DNA of 62,830 nucleotides from Saccharofermentans sp. (GTDB lineage: Bacteria; Bacillota; Clostridia; Saccharofermentanales; Saccharofermentanaceae): the NCBI GenBank assembly GCA_024683485.1, contig JAIKYD010000031.1:1-62830 (forward strand), given 5' to 3'. The translations under genes and the position numbers were made by a program. Of the stretch, positions 1-8,710 are shown in pieces; position 1 is the first letter of the stretch; each line of letters begins with the position of its first letter. A model generated the notes under the pieces. The model saw nothing but the letters and a program-made list of their open reading frames with translations, did not search any database and had not been told where the DNA came from.

Positions 1-1
1 T

Positions 2-844
2 AAGTTCATCGAGCTCCGCGGTGTTGACACTATGGTAGCTGCAGCTAAGAAGAAGGCTGAGAAGAAGGGCCTCTCCGAAGAGGAGACAAACGCTCTTATT
101 GCTGATGCACAGAAGAAGGGTATCACACCCGAGAAGGCTCAAGCTCAGATGGAATCTGACTATATGTACTATGCATGCCTTATGTGCAAGTGCGGCGATG
201 CTGACGGTGCTGTTTCCGGCGCATGCCACTCAACAGGCAACACTATCCGTCCTGCTCTCCAGCTCCTTAAGATGAAGCCCGGTATTTCTTCTGTTTCCGG
301 TTTCTTCCTTATGGACGTTCCGGACTGCGATCTTGGTGAGCACGGACTCTTCATTTTCGCTGACTGCGCTGTAAACACAGACGTAGATTCGGCTAAACTC
401 GCAGAGATCGCTAAGCTCTCCGCTGAGTCTTTCGAGAAGTTCATTGGTGCTCCCGCTAAGGTTGCCATGCTCTCATATTCATCTTACGGTTCTGCAAAGC
501 ACGCTGATGTTGACAAGGTATCCAACGCAGTCAAGATCGCTAAGGAAAAATATCCTGAACTCGTAGTTGACGGTGAGCTCCAGCTTGATGCAGCTCTTGT
601 TGAGGAAGTCGGTCAGCTCAAGGCTCCAGGTTCACCGGTTGCAGGCCACGCTAACACATTGGTATTCCCTTCGCTCGAAGCAGGCAACATCGGTTACAAG
701 CTCGTTCAGAGACTTGCCAAGGCTCCTGCTTACGGACCTGTCCTCCAGGGACTCGCACTTCCTGTTAATGACCTCTCCAGAGGATGCAACGCTGACGATA
801 TCGTTGGTACTGTTGCTATCACTGCAGTTCAGGCACAGGGATGA
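2..844 (+). CDS. pta: Phosphate acetyltransferase, C-terminal part (5' end outside window)
   Basis: This frame is open from base 2, with KFIELRG before the first internal ATG at 32, so the gene begins upstream of the window. About 280 residues are visible of a family length near 330. Pta interconverts acetyl-CoA and acetyl phosphate in the cytoplasm. The C-terminal PTA/PTB fold is recognisable, including the GHANTLVFPSLEAGNIGYKLVQRL stretch (in two parts, residues about 210-235) and the closing PVNDLSRGC segment. ackA starts 37 bases downstream, the classical acetate operon order. Codons look like those of a highly expressed gene. Identity is firm; only the missing start is unknown. Confidence 0.95.
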   Translation, partial: KFIELRGVDTMVAAAKKKAEKKGLSEEETNALIADAQKKGITPEKAQAQMESDYMYYACLMCKCGDADGAVSGACHSTGNTIRPALQLLKMKPGISSVSGFFLMDVPDCDLGEHGLFIFADCAVNTDVDSAKLAEIAKLSAESFEKFIGAPAKVAMLSYSSYGSAKHADVDKVSNAVKIAKEKYPELVVDGELQLDAALVEEVGQLKAPGSPVAGHANTLVFPSLEAGNIGYKLVQRLAKAPAYGPVLQGLALPVNDLSRGCNADDIVGTVAITAVQAQG

Positions 845-881
845 TAAATCCAGATAAGTTTATAGACAGGAGATAAGTCTA

Positions 882-2078
882 ATGAAGATTTTAGTAATCA
901 ACTGCGGAAGTTCTTCCGCTAAGTTCCAGCTTTTCGACATCGACACAGGCGATGTCCTCGCTAAGGGTAATGCCGAGAGAATCGGAATTGATGGCAAGCT
1001 TACTTATAAGCCTTCAGGCAAGGATGAGTTCGTTTCCACAGAGCCTATGCCTGACCACAAGGTTGCTGTCCGCATGATCCTCGACGCACTCGTAGATCCC
1101 CAGCATGGCGTAATCTCTGACGTATCCGAGATCGCAGCTGTAGGTCACAGAGTCCTCCATGGCGGTAAGTACTACAGCGAGTCTGTTATCGTTGATGACG
1201 ATGTTAAGAGAGTCATCAGAGAGTGCTTCCCGTTAGGACCTTTGCATAATCCTGCAAACCTCATTGGTATCGAGGCATGCGAGGATGTTCTTCCTGAAGG
1301 TACACCTCAAGTTGCAGTATTCGATACAGCTTTCCATCAGACAATGACCCCGAAGGCATACACATATGCTCTTCCTTATGAGCTTTCTGAGAAGTATGAC
1401 ATCCGCCGTTACGGTTTCCATGGAACATCCCACCGTTATGTAAGCCACAGAGTTGCTGATTTCCTCGGCAAGAAGTATGAGGATCTTCGCATCATCACAT
1501 GCCACCTTGGTAACGGTTCTTCTTTCGCTGCTGTTAAGGACGGCAAGTGCCAGGATACATCAATGGGCCTCACACCTCTTGCAGGTATCTGCATGGGTAC
1601 GAGAACAGGTGACATCGATCCCGCTATCGTTCCTTTCCTCATGAAGAACGAGAGATACACAGCTGACGAGATGGACAACCTCCTTAACAAGCAGTCAGGT
1701 GTTCAGGGTGTTTCCGGTGTCTCTTCCGACTTCAGAGATCTTGAGAAGGCAGCTAACGAAGGTAACGACAGAGCAAGACTCGCACTCGACATGTTCGCAT
1801 ATCAGGGCAAGAAGATCATCGGGTCTTATGCTGCTGCTATGGGTGGCGTTGATGTTATCGTATTCACAGCTGGTATCGGCGAGAACACAGACCATATGAG
1901 AAAGGCTATGTGTGAAGGCCTTGAATTCATGGGCGTTGAATTCGATGAAGATGTAAACACAGGACTCAGAGGCAAGGAAGCTATTATTTCCAAGCCCACA
2001 TCCAAGGTAACAGTTTGTGTCATTCCTACCAATGAGGAACTTGCAATCGCTCAGGAGACTGAGAGACTCGTAAGATAA
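882..2078 (+). CDS. ackA: Acetate kinase
   Basis: This 398-residue protein has normal family length. It converts acetyl phosphate and ADP to acetate and ATP, completing substrate-level phosphorylation after Pta. Visible motifs are the N-terminal [12 protein letters not shown] (from residue 7), [24 protein letters not shown] and [10 protein letters not shown], all typical of the ASKHA fold. The ATG is preceded by AGGAG at about 869-873. It is probably co-transcribed with pta, and a terminator hairpin lies 30 bases after the stop. Nothing looks altered. Confidence 0.97.
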   Translation: MKILVINCGSSSAKFQLFDIDTGDVLAKGNAERIGIDGKLTYKPSGKDEFVSTEPMPDHKVAVRMILDALVDPQHGVISDVSEIAAVGHRVLHGGKYYSESVIVDDDVKRVIRECFPLGPLHNPANLIGIEACEDVLPEGTPQVAVFDTAFHQTMTPKAYTYALPYELSEKYDIRRYGFHGTSHRYVSHRVADFLGKKYEDLRIITCHLGNGSSFAAVKDGKCQDTSMGLTPLAGICMGTRTGDIDPAIVPFLMKNERYTADEMDNLLNKQSGVQGVSGVSSDFRDLEKAANEGNDRARLALDMFAYQGKKIIGSYAAAMGGVDVIVFTAGIGENTDHMRKAMCEGLEFMGVEFDEDVNTGLRGKEAIISKPTSKVTVCVIPTNEELAIAQETERLVR

Positions 2079-2108
2079 TCTGACTGATACAGTGAAATAA
2101 TTGATTAA

Positions 2109-2140
2109 GGGCTGCCTCGATGAGACAGCCCTAATTATTT
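2109..2140. terminator. Hairpin terminator between convergent ackA and ktrA
   Basis: GGGCTG at 2109-2114 pairs with CAGCCC at 2126-2131. An inner CTC/GAG pair extends the stem, and TAATTATTT follows. The element sits between the ackA stop and the end of ktrA on the other strand, and AT-rich sequence on both sides would allow bidirectional use. Confidence 0.75.
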
Positions 2141-2158
2141 AATCGGATATATGCCGGA

Positions 2159-2812
2159 TCAGTAGTTGATATTGAGTCCCTTCCTGATGTCCTTATCGGC
2201 ACCGAAGATCGTAACTGTATCGCCTTCTTCGAAAAGGAAGTCCGCAGGGAATTCCAGAACCACTTTGCCGCTTCTCTTGATAGATAATACATTAAGATGG
2301 TATTTCTTTCTGATGCCCAGTTCAGCGAGACTCTTGCCGATCCATTCCTTAGGGACTTTGATCTCGAATATGGAGAATTCGCCAGGATAATCAAGGTAAT
2401 CGACAACCCTTCCGGAGCACCAGCGGATAGCTGCCCATTCGGCGAGTTGCTTTTCAGGGAATATTACAGAATCTGCACCATTCCTTAACAGGAACTTCTC
2501 ATGAACAGATCTCGAAGCTCTTGCAACAACATATTTAGCTCCACATTCTTTTAGCAGGGAGGTAGTCTCAAGGGAAGATTGAAAATCATCACCGATGGCA
2601 ACGAAGCAGACATCAAAATTTTCAACTCCCAAAGATCTTATGAAACTCTCATTGGTTGCATCACCTATCAGCGAACTTGTGACCATTCCCAGAACAGGTT
2701 CCAGGCGTTCCTCGGAGGAATCAACCGCCAATATCTCATCTCCCGCTTTGTTCAGCTGATCTATAAGATGGTAGCCGAAACGTCCGATTCCAATTACAAG
2801 TATGCTCTTCAT
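2159..2812 (-). CDS. ktrA: Potassium uptake regulatory subunit (KtrA/TrkA type)
   Basis: This 217-residue cytoplasmic RCK protein should form the gating ring of the Ktr potassium channel. The N-terminal half is a Rossmann RCK_N domain starting MKSILVIGIGRFGYHL with the GxGxxG nucleotide-binding loop and an acidic residue (VDSS) at the end of the second strand. The C-terminal half (about 130-217) is an RCK_C domain. It lies 21 bases after ktrB on the same strand, with AAAGGAA before the ATG. Length and partner fit KtrA better than the two-repeat TrkA of proteobacteria. Confidence 0.92.
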   Translation of the reverse strand: MKSILVIGIGRFGYHLIDQLNKAGDEILAVDSSEERLEPVLGMVTSSLIGDATNESFIRSLGVENFDVCFVAIGDDFQSSLETTSLLKECGAKYVVARASRSVHEKFLLRNGADSVIFPEKQLAEWAAIRWCSGRVVDYLDYPGEFSIFEIKVPKEWIGKSLAELGIRKKYHLNVLSIKRSGKVVLEFPADFLFEEGDTVTIFGADKDIRKGLNINY

Positions 2813-2833
2813 ATATATTTCCTTTCCGCCGGA

Positions 2834-4180
2834 TCAACCGACTGCTATGTCATCTGCCGGATACTGTTTGTTGCCCGTTGATTTGCGTGTGATAGCTGCA
2901 AATACTAGAGTAAGTCCTCCGACACGTCCCATATACATCATTAAGATCAGTATTATCTTTGAGGCCGTAGCCAGCTCAGGAGTGATGCCCATCGAAAGAC
3001 CAACGGTTCCAACAGCTGATGCACTCTCGAATAAAGTCTTCAGGAAAGCTATGTGTTCGATCTTGGAGATCAGCATTGCTCCGATCATGGTGATCAAAAC
3101 ATCGAGCATAAATACCGCAATAGCACCTGATATAGCCTCTGATTTGATCCTCCGCTTGAATACTGCCGGAGATTTCTCGTGTTTAAATACAGAGATCATG
3201 GTGAAGAAAAGGACAGCTACTGTCGTAATCTTCATACCGCCTGCCGTGGAACCTGGAGCGCCGCCAATGAGCATCAGGATAACAGTCATCAGGATGCCTG
3301 TCCCTGAGAAATAATTGTAATCAGTTGTGTTAAAGCCTGCAGTTCTCGGTGTTACAGCCTGGAACAGTGAAGCAAAGAACCTCTGTCCGAAGGGAAGATG
3401 ACTGTATTCACCGAACCACAGGTAGATCATGGGTACTAAAACAAGTATTATTTCCATTACGATAATGATCTTGCTCTGTGTGCTGTATCTTGAGAATTTA
3501 AATCCGTATCTTTTGATATCCAGCCATGTGAGGAATCCGAGACCGCCTGTAAGGATAAGAACAACGAGAGTCAGAACGATTATGGGGTTGTCCATGTAGG
3601 GCATCATTGATGAGAAAGATCCGTGTGCACCATTCAGATCAAAGCCCGCATTACAGAAAGCAGATACTGATGTGAAGACAGCAAGCCAGATTCCTTTTAA
3701 AAATCCGTACTCTGAAATAAAGACAGGTGACAGTAATATTGCTCCTGCGGCTTCGAAAATAACTGTCCCGGTGCATATGAATCCTGTATATTTCAGGATC
3801 TCACCAAGATTTGGTGCGGAAACAGCTTCCTGCAGAGTTGATCGGGCCTGCAGACTTATCTTCTTGCCTATGAGCTTGCTTAAGATCGTGGTCATAGTAA
3901 CCACGCCCATTCCGCCGATCTGGATCATTGTAAGGATCACAATCTGACCGAATAATGACCAGTGTGTAGCCGTATCATAAACAATAAGTCCGGTAACGCA
4001 GCTTGCTGAGGTGGCTGTAAAGAACGCATCGGTGAATCCTGTCCACTCTCCCGTCTTTGTTGAGATGGGCAGCATAAGAAGGACTGCACCGGCCAGGATC
4101 ATCAGCAGGAATCCCAGGAGGATGCTCTGGGAGCCATTCAGTCTGAAATGTTTTTGTCGGTTACTATTCATAAAGAACAT
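2834..4180 (-). CDS. ktrB: Potassium channel subunit (KtrB/TrkH family)
   Basis: This 448-residue integral membrane protein belongs to the TrkH/KtrB cation transporter family and is the pore subunit for the following ktrA. Four imperfect pore repeats with selectivity-filter-like segments can be seen: ATSASCVTGL, FTSVSAFCNAGFDL, PRTAGFNT and ESASAVGTVGLSMG. The start is uncertain. The first ATG (4178-4180) has no ribosome-binding site and overlaps a TATAAT on this strand (4179-4184). The fourth codon, also ATG (4169-4171), may be the true start. K+ or Na+ transport follows from the family, not from direct evidence here. Confidence 0.92.
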   Translation of the reverse strand: MFFMNSNRQKHFRLNGSQSILLGFLLMILAGAVLLMLPISTKTGEWTGFTDAFFTATSASCVTGLIVYDTATHWSLFGQIVILTMIQIGGMGVVTMTTILSKLIGKKISLQARSTLQEAVSAPNLGEILKYTGFICTGTVIFEAAGAILLSPVFISEYGFLKGIWLAVFTSVSAFCNAGFDLNGAHGSFSSMMPYMDNPIIVLTLVVLILTGGLGFLTWLDIKRYGFKFSRYSTQSKIIIVMEIILVLVPMIYLWFGEYSHLPFGQRFFASLFQAVTPRTAGFNTTDYNYFSGTGILMTVILMLIGGAPGSTAGGMKITTVAVLFFTMISVFKHEKSPAVFKRRIKSEAISGAIAVFMLDVLITMIGAMLISKIEHIAFLKTLFESASAVGTVGLSMGITPELATASKIILILMMYMGRVGGLTLVFAAITRKSTGNKQYPADDIAVG

Positions 4181-4249
4181 TATAAAACTAACTATTTATT
4201 TTTTAAAAGCAAATTGTCCCATTAATTGACGGTCAAGCTCAGTCATTAC

Positions 4250-4258
4250 TGATATAAT
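4250..4258 (+). promoter_or_regulatory. Extended -10 promoter before pcrA
   Basis: TGATATAAT is a perfect extended -10 (TGn plus TATAAT at 4253-4258), 35 bases before the TTG start of the helicase gene. No good -35 sits at 17 bases; TTGACG at 4226-4231 is 21 bases away. Confidence 0.6.
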
Positions 4259-4293
4259 CTCTTAGAGTTATAGATTTACGGGAGATATTTGTT

Positions 4294-6732
4294 TTGTCAG
4301 AGAATAATTACAGTAATTCAGATGAATTTTTCAGAGATCTTGAGAATATATACGGACAGGACACCGGAACGGTTATAGGGCAGGATGCAGACCAGCTGCT
4401 GGAAGGCCTTAACAGTGAGCAGAAAGACGCCGTAACACATCTTGACGGTCCTTTACTTATCCTTGCAGGTGCAGGATCCGGCAAGACCAGAGTTATTACA
4501 TACCGTATCGCTTACATGATGAAGAAGCATAATGTTGCGCCTTCATCTATTCTCGCGATCACATTTACCAACAAGGCTGCAAATGAGATGCGCCAGAGAA
4601 TAGAAGGACTGGTTGGTGAGAGTTCCAAGTTTATATGGTGCGGTACATTCCACAGTATTTTCGCGAGAATACTGAGGCGCCATTCAGAACTTCTCGGATA
4701 TACTAAGAATTTCTCTATCATAGACACTGATGACCAGTTAAAGCTCGTCAAAGAATCAATGAAGGAACTTGATATATCTGACAGCCAGTTTAAGCCAAAG
4801 TCTGTACAGAGTGAGATATCAAATGCCAAAAATAAGTTCATAGATGTTGAGGAATATTCACTCCTGGCAGGCAAGGAGTATTTTCTGGGCGTTGTTGCAA
4901 GGATTTACAAGAGATATCAGGAGAAGCTCCTTGCCAATAATGCAATGGATTTTGATGACATCCTTATAAACATGGTTAAACTTCTTGAGAAGAATCCTGA
5001 TGTCAGGGAGCTTTACAAAAACAAGTTCCGTTATATTATGGTCGATGAATATCAGGATACCAATATGGCGCAATACCGTGCGGTAATGCAGCTTGCCCAA
5101 GGTAACGGGAATATCTGTGTGGTAGGTGATGATGACCAGTCGATCTATTCTTTCAGAGGTGCAGATGTCAGGCTTATCCTGAAATTTGAGAAGGACTTTC
5201 CCGGATCCAGGGTAATAAAACTTGAAGAGAATTACCGTTCCACGAGAACGATTCTTGAAGCTGCCAACTGTGTCATCGCCAATAACAAGAAGCGCAAGAG
5301 CAAGCATTTACGTACAGAAGGCGAAGAGGGCGATAAGATTATCGTCATGAATGCTGATACAAGCAATGGAGAAGCAGACTTTGTAGGAAGGACCATCAAG
5401 ATGATGGCCGATAAAGGCAAGTTCAAGTATTCTGATTGTGCTGTTCTTTACAGAATGAATGCTCTTTCCCGTAATATCGAGACCACACTTCATAATCTCG
5501 GGATTCCTTTCAGAGTATATGGAGGTATGAGATTCTATGACAGGAAAGAGATCAAGGATATTCTTGCTTATCTGAGGCTCATTAACGATCCGAAGGATAA
5601 TATCGCATTTGAGCGGATAATAAATGTTCCGAAGAGGGGAATAGGTGATACCACCATCGAGAAGATAAGACAGTATGCGATAGGGGATAACATCAGTATG
5701 TTTGAATGTGCCATGCATGCTGTGGATTATCCCGAACTTGTAAGGTCTGCATCAAGGATATGTGCTTTTACCGATCTGATCAACAATATGCGCGACAAGC
5801 TTAGAGAGAATGAGCTGGACTTTGCCGGATTTGTTGACTATGTTGAGAACGAATCAGGCATTATTGAGGAAATTACCGAACAGCGGGAGAAAAAAGGCGA
5901 CATCATCGACAGGGTCGAGAACCTGAAAGAACTCTTATCCGAAGCCAAGGAATATGATAAGGCACACCGTGCTGAGCCTGTTGATATGGACAGTCTTGAG
6001 ATCGATGAGGGGGATGGGCTTCCCGTGGAAGTTGACGATGATTTCTTTTTTGATACTGCGACTGCAGATACAACGGAAGGGATACTCGGGCTTTACCTTG
6101 AGAACGCATCTCTGTTCACAGAGGGCGATGAATACAATGACGGTGATGATTACGTTAAGCTTATGTCAATACACAGCAGTAAGGGACTTGAGTTTGGCGC
6201 CGTGTTTATTATTGGTCTGGAAGAGGGGGTTTTCCCAAGTTACAGATCTGTTCAGAGCGTTGAAGACACGGAAGAAGAGAGAAGGCTTATGTATGTGGCT
6301 ATAACAAGAGCCAAGAAAAATCTGTTTATTGTTTTATCAAGACAGAGGATGCTCTTCGGTCAGACTAACTGCAACCAGCCATCAAGATTTATCAAGGAGA
6401 TTTCTCCTGAATATCTGTATCTGATGGGAACGAAGAGGGAGGCACCAAAGGAAGTTCCCCAGGGAGAGACCAACAGGGAAAAATCCAGGAAGTCCATTGC
6501 TTCTGCTATCAAATCACAGTTTACGGTTGAAAAAGACAGAAAGACTGCATCACGTGAGGGACAGCTTGGGCCAGCTGACCTTGTTGAAGGAATGAGAGTT
6601 GTTCATCCTAGATTTGGTGAGGGTATTATCCTCAAAGTGGAACCTGTCGGCGGTGATGCTCTTATTACTGTTGATTTTGATGGAATGCGCAAGAACATGC
6701 TTGCTAATTCTGCCGGATTGAAAAAGGGATAA
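4294..6732 (+). CDS. pcrA: ATP-dependent DNA helicase PcrA/UvrD
   Basis: This 812-residue SF1A 3'-5' helicase acts in nucleotide excision repair, replication restart and clearing of RecA filaments. Visible motifs are the Q-motif LNSEQKDAV (39-47), Walker A GAGSGKT (about 59-65), motif Ia ITFTNKAANEMRQR, Walker B VDEYQDTN (250-257), motif III GDDDQSIYSFRGAD, motif V VKLMSIHSSKGLEF and motif VI LMYVAITRAKK. The last 60 residues form the Tudor-like C-terminal domain that contacts RNA polymerase in PcrA. Translation starts at TTG (4294-4296), nine bases after GGGAG. An acidic stretch rich in Asp/Glu (about residues 560-620) before motif V looks longer than in standard PcrA. Confidence 0.95.
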   Translation: MSENNYSNSDEFFRDLENIYGQDTGTVIGQDADQLLEGLNSEQKDAVTHLDGPLLILAGAGSGKTRVITYRIAYMMKKHNVAPSSILAITFTNKAANEMRQRIEGLVGESSKFIWCGTFHSIFARILRRHSELLGYTKNFSIIDTDDQLKLVKESMKELDISDSQFKPKSVQSEISNAKNKFIDVEEYSLLAGKEYFLGVVARIYKRYQEKLLANNAMDFDDILINMVKLLEKNPDVRELYKNKFRYIMVDEYQDTNMAQYRAVMQLAQGNGNICVVGDDDQSIYSFRGADVRLILKFEKDFPGSRVIKLEENYRSTRTILEAANCVIANNKKRKSKHLRTEGEEGDKIIVMNADTSNGEADFVGRTIKMMADKGKFKYSDCAVLYRMNALSRNIETTLHNLGIPFRVYGGMRFYDRKEIKDILAYLRLINDPKDNIAFERIINVPKRGIGDTTIEKIRQYAIGDNISMFECAMHAVDYPELVRSASRICAFTDLINNMRDKLRENELDFAGFVDYVENESGIIEEITEQREKKGDIIDRVENLKELLSEAKEYDKAHRAEPVDMDSLEIDEGDGLPVEVDDDFFFDTATADTTEGILGLYLENASLFTEGDEYNDGDDYVKLMSIHSSKGLEFGAVFIIGLEEGVFPSYRSVQSVEDTEEERRLMYVAITRAKKNLFIVLSRQRMLFGQTNCNQPSRFIKEISPEYLYLMGTKREAPKEVPQGETNREKSRKSIASAIKSQFTVEKDRKTASREGQLGPADLVEGMRVVHPRFGEGIILKVEPVGGDALITVDFDGMRKNMLANSAGLKKG

Positions 6733-6745
6733 ACCTTGTGAAGTT

Positions 6746-6770
6746 CCGGCAAATCTTAAGGGTTTGCCGG
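6746..6770 (+). terminator. Perfect 8-bp hairpin after pcrA, weak terminator candidate
   Basis: CCGGCAAA (6746-6753) pairs exactly with TTTGCCGG (6763-6770) around a 9-base loop. No T-run follows, so it may be a processing or stability hairpin or a weak terminator. A TATAAT at 6793-6798 just downstream could be the -10 of a separate promoter for the next gene. Confidence 0.4.
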
Positions 6771-6829
6771 GAATCGGTCAATTCAATTGTAGTATAATAA
6801 CTTATTGTGTTTTAAGGAGACCATTAAAG

Positions 6830-8059
6830 ATGTCAGACAATCTTAGTTTTCAGGACCTCTATGCTGACAGCATTGCCAGCATAGGAAAGTCAGACAAGAT
6901 CTCCGAGGCAACAAAAGCCAAGATCAAAATGCTTCATGAGCAGAAGGATAAGTGCCTGAGTGTTAATGCTGTCAAATGTTCCGAATCCAGAGGCAGAACC
7001 ATTCCCGAGAAGGACGGTGACATAAGGAACTGCTTCGAGCGGGATATGGGCAGAATAATATATTCACAGGCTTTCAGGCGGCTTAAACATAAGACTCAGG
7101 TGTTCTTCAACCCGTCTAATGACCATATATGTTCCAGACTTGAGCATGTTATTTATGTGGATTATATTTCGTCAACTATAGGCAGAGCATTAAATCTGAA
7201 TGTGGATCTCATAAGGGCTATCGCGCTGGGACATGATGTTGGACACACACCTTTCGGACACAGCGGCGAAAGGAGTCTTAACAATAAACTCAAAGAAGTG
7301 GACAGCAATCTTTATTTTGAACATGAATCAAATGGTCTGAGAGTGCTGGATATAATAGAGAAACACAACGGAAGCAACGGATTGAATCTCACATTCGAAG
7401 TAAGGGACGGAATTATCTCCCATTGCGGCGAATATTATTCAGAAAGAAAACTTGTTCCCTGCAGGGATAAGACAGAAGAGGATCTTTCATACCTGATTCC
7501 AAAGAAAGACCGTAAAGGTCCTGCAACACTGGAAGGTTGTGTTGTCAGATTTGCAGATAAGATCGCATATGTCGGAAGAGATATTGAAGATGCGTTAAGG
7601 ACCGGAGTGATCGCAAGTGAGTTTGATGTTCCTGCTGTCGCGGATGTAATGGGCAGTTCCAATTCAGAGATAATCAATTTTCTGGTCCAGGATATTATCG
7701 AGAACAGTATGGATAAAGGCTGCATCATGATGAGTGATCATGCGGGAGAGGCCTTGGAGCATACACTTAAGGACAATGTTAATAAGATCTATACCACACA
7801 AAAGGTTAAGACTTACGAGAAGTATTGTGATGTTATGATCGAAGGCCTTTTCGATGCTTTTTATGAAGCAGTTCAGAATATCGGCAAAGCAGCGGATTCA
7901 AAGTCTCCGGCTATAAGGAAATTTGCCGAATTTGTGTATAACCATCCGGACTTCAAGGAAAAGGTGAATACGCCTCTTCCTATTTATGTTTCGGATTATA
8001 TTGCGGGGATGACAGATTCATTTGCAGTGAGCTGTTTTAACGAGATATATAAGAGTTAA
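6830..8059 (+). CDS. dgt: dGTP triphosphohydrolase-like HD-domain protein
   Basis: This 409-residue protein belongs to the dGTPase/SAMHD1-related HD family, which hydrolyses dNTPs to deoxynucleoside and triphosphate. The metal-binding HD site shows as RLEHVIYV followed by GHDVGHTPFGHSGE with His135-Asp136, plus a downstream RFADKIAYVGRDIEDA helix carrying the last metal Asp. The start is the ATG at 6830, nine bases after AAGGAGA. An upstream in-frame ATG at 6764 lies inside a hairpin and lacks a binding site. The YfbR-like gene follows after 12 bases, making a pair of deoxynucleotide hydrolases behind a repair helicase. Nucleotide specificity cannot be read from the sequence. Confidence 0.88.
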   Translation: MSDNLSFQDLYADSIASIGKSDKISEATKAKIKMLHEQKDKCLSVNAVKCSESRGRTIPEKDGDIRNCFERDMGRIIYSQAFRRLKHKTQVFFNPSNDHICSRLEHVIYVDYISSTIGRALNLNVDLIRAIALGHDVGHTPFGHSGERSLNNKLKEVDSNLYFEHESNGLRVLDIIEKHNGSNGLNLTFEVRDGIISHCGEYYSERKLVPCRDKTEEDLSYLIPKKDRKGPATLEGCVVRFADKIAYVGRDIEDALRTGVIASEFDVPAVADVMGSSNSEIINFLVQDIIENSMDKGCIMMSDHAGEALEHTLKDNVNKIYTTQKVKTYEKYCDVMIEGLFDAFYEAVQNIGKAADSKSPAIRKFAEFVYNHPDFKEKVNTPLPIYVSDYIAGMTDSFAVSCFNEIYKS

Positions 8060-8071
8060 CGGGGTTTTTGT

Positions 8072-8707
8072 ATGGATAATAAGGAAGAATATGGTTTTTT
8101 TGCTATGCTTGACCGCATGCAGTATATCGGAAGATGGGCGCTGATGCGTAATAGCCGTACTGAGAATATAAAAGAGCACAGCTTCGATGTTGCGGTGATT
8201 GCACACTGTCTTGCTGTGCTTCACAACAGATTTGAAAAAGATACCGAAGGTGCGGTGTTACCTGATCCGTATAAGGTTCAGGCATACGCTTTATATCATG
8301 ATTGCACGGAGATCCTGACTGGGGATCTGCCAACACCTATAAAGTACCGCAATAAAGAGATCACAAAAGCGTATAAGGAAGTTGAATCGGAGGCTGCTGC
8401 AAGTCTGGTTGAACTCCTGCCTGACGATCCGGAGATGAGGGCGGAATACCAGGAACTTCTGGCACCGTCACTGAACTCTGAAGAGGCCAAAGTTATTCAT
8501 AAACTTGTTAAGGCTGCTGACAAGATAGCAGCATATATTAAGTGCCTGAGGGAAGAGAGCACCGGCAATGCTGAGTTCTCGGCTGCCAAGGAATCAACCG
8601 GGAAGATCATCAGTGAGATGAATATGCCTGAAGTCAGATATTTTATGGAGCATTTTGTTCCTTCTTACGGATACACTTTGGATAAGATAACCGGGAGGGA
8701 CGCTTAA
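8072..8707 (+). CDS. yfbR: 5'-deoxynucleotidase, YfbR-like HD protein
   Basis: This 211-residue HD hydrolase closely matches the E. coli YfbR pattern. It has IGRWALMRNSRTEN, then EHSFDVAVIAH (metal His), YHDCTEILTGDLPTPIKY with His76-Asp77, and KAADKIAAYIKCLREESTGNAEF near the end. YfbR dephosphorylates deoxynucleoside 5'-monophosphates. Its position 12 bases after the dGTPase-like gene suggests joint control of deoxynucleotide pools. The ATG at 8072 has only a G-rich weak binding site (GGGG at 8061-8064), so translation may be coupled to the upstream gene. Confidence 0.9.
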   Translation: MDNKEEYGFFAMLDRMQYIGRWALMRNSRTENIKEHSFDVAVIAHCLAVLHNRFEKDTEGAVLPDPYKVQAYALYHDCTEILTGDLPTPIKYRNKEITKAYKEVESEAAASLVELLPDDPEMRAEYQELLAPSLNSEEAKVIHKLVKAADKIAAYIKCLREESTGNAEFSAAKESTGKIISEMNMPEVRYFMEHFVPSYGYTLDKITGRDA

Positions 8708-8710
8708 CCA

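Noticed and set aside
2802..3314. 170-codon plus-strand frame opposite ktrB.
   Set aside because: It is an antisense shadow of a well-supported membrane protein gene.
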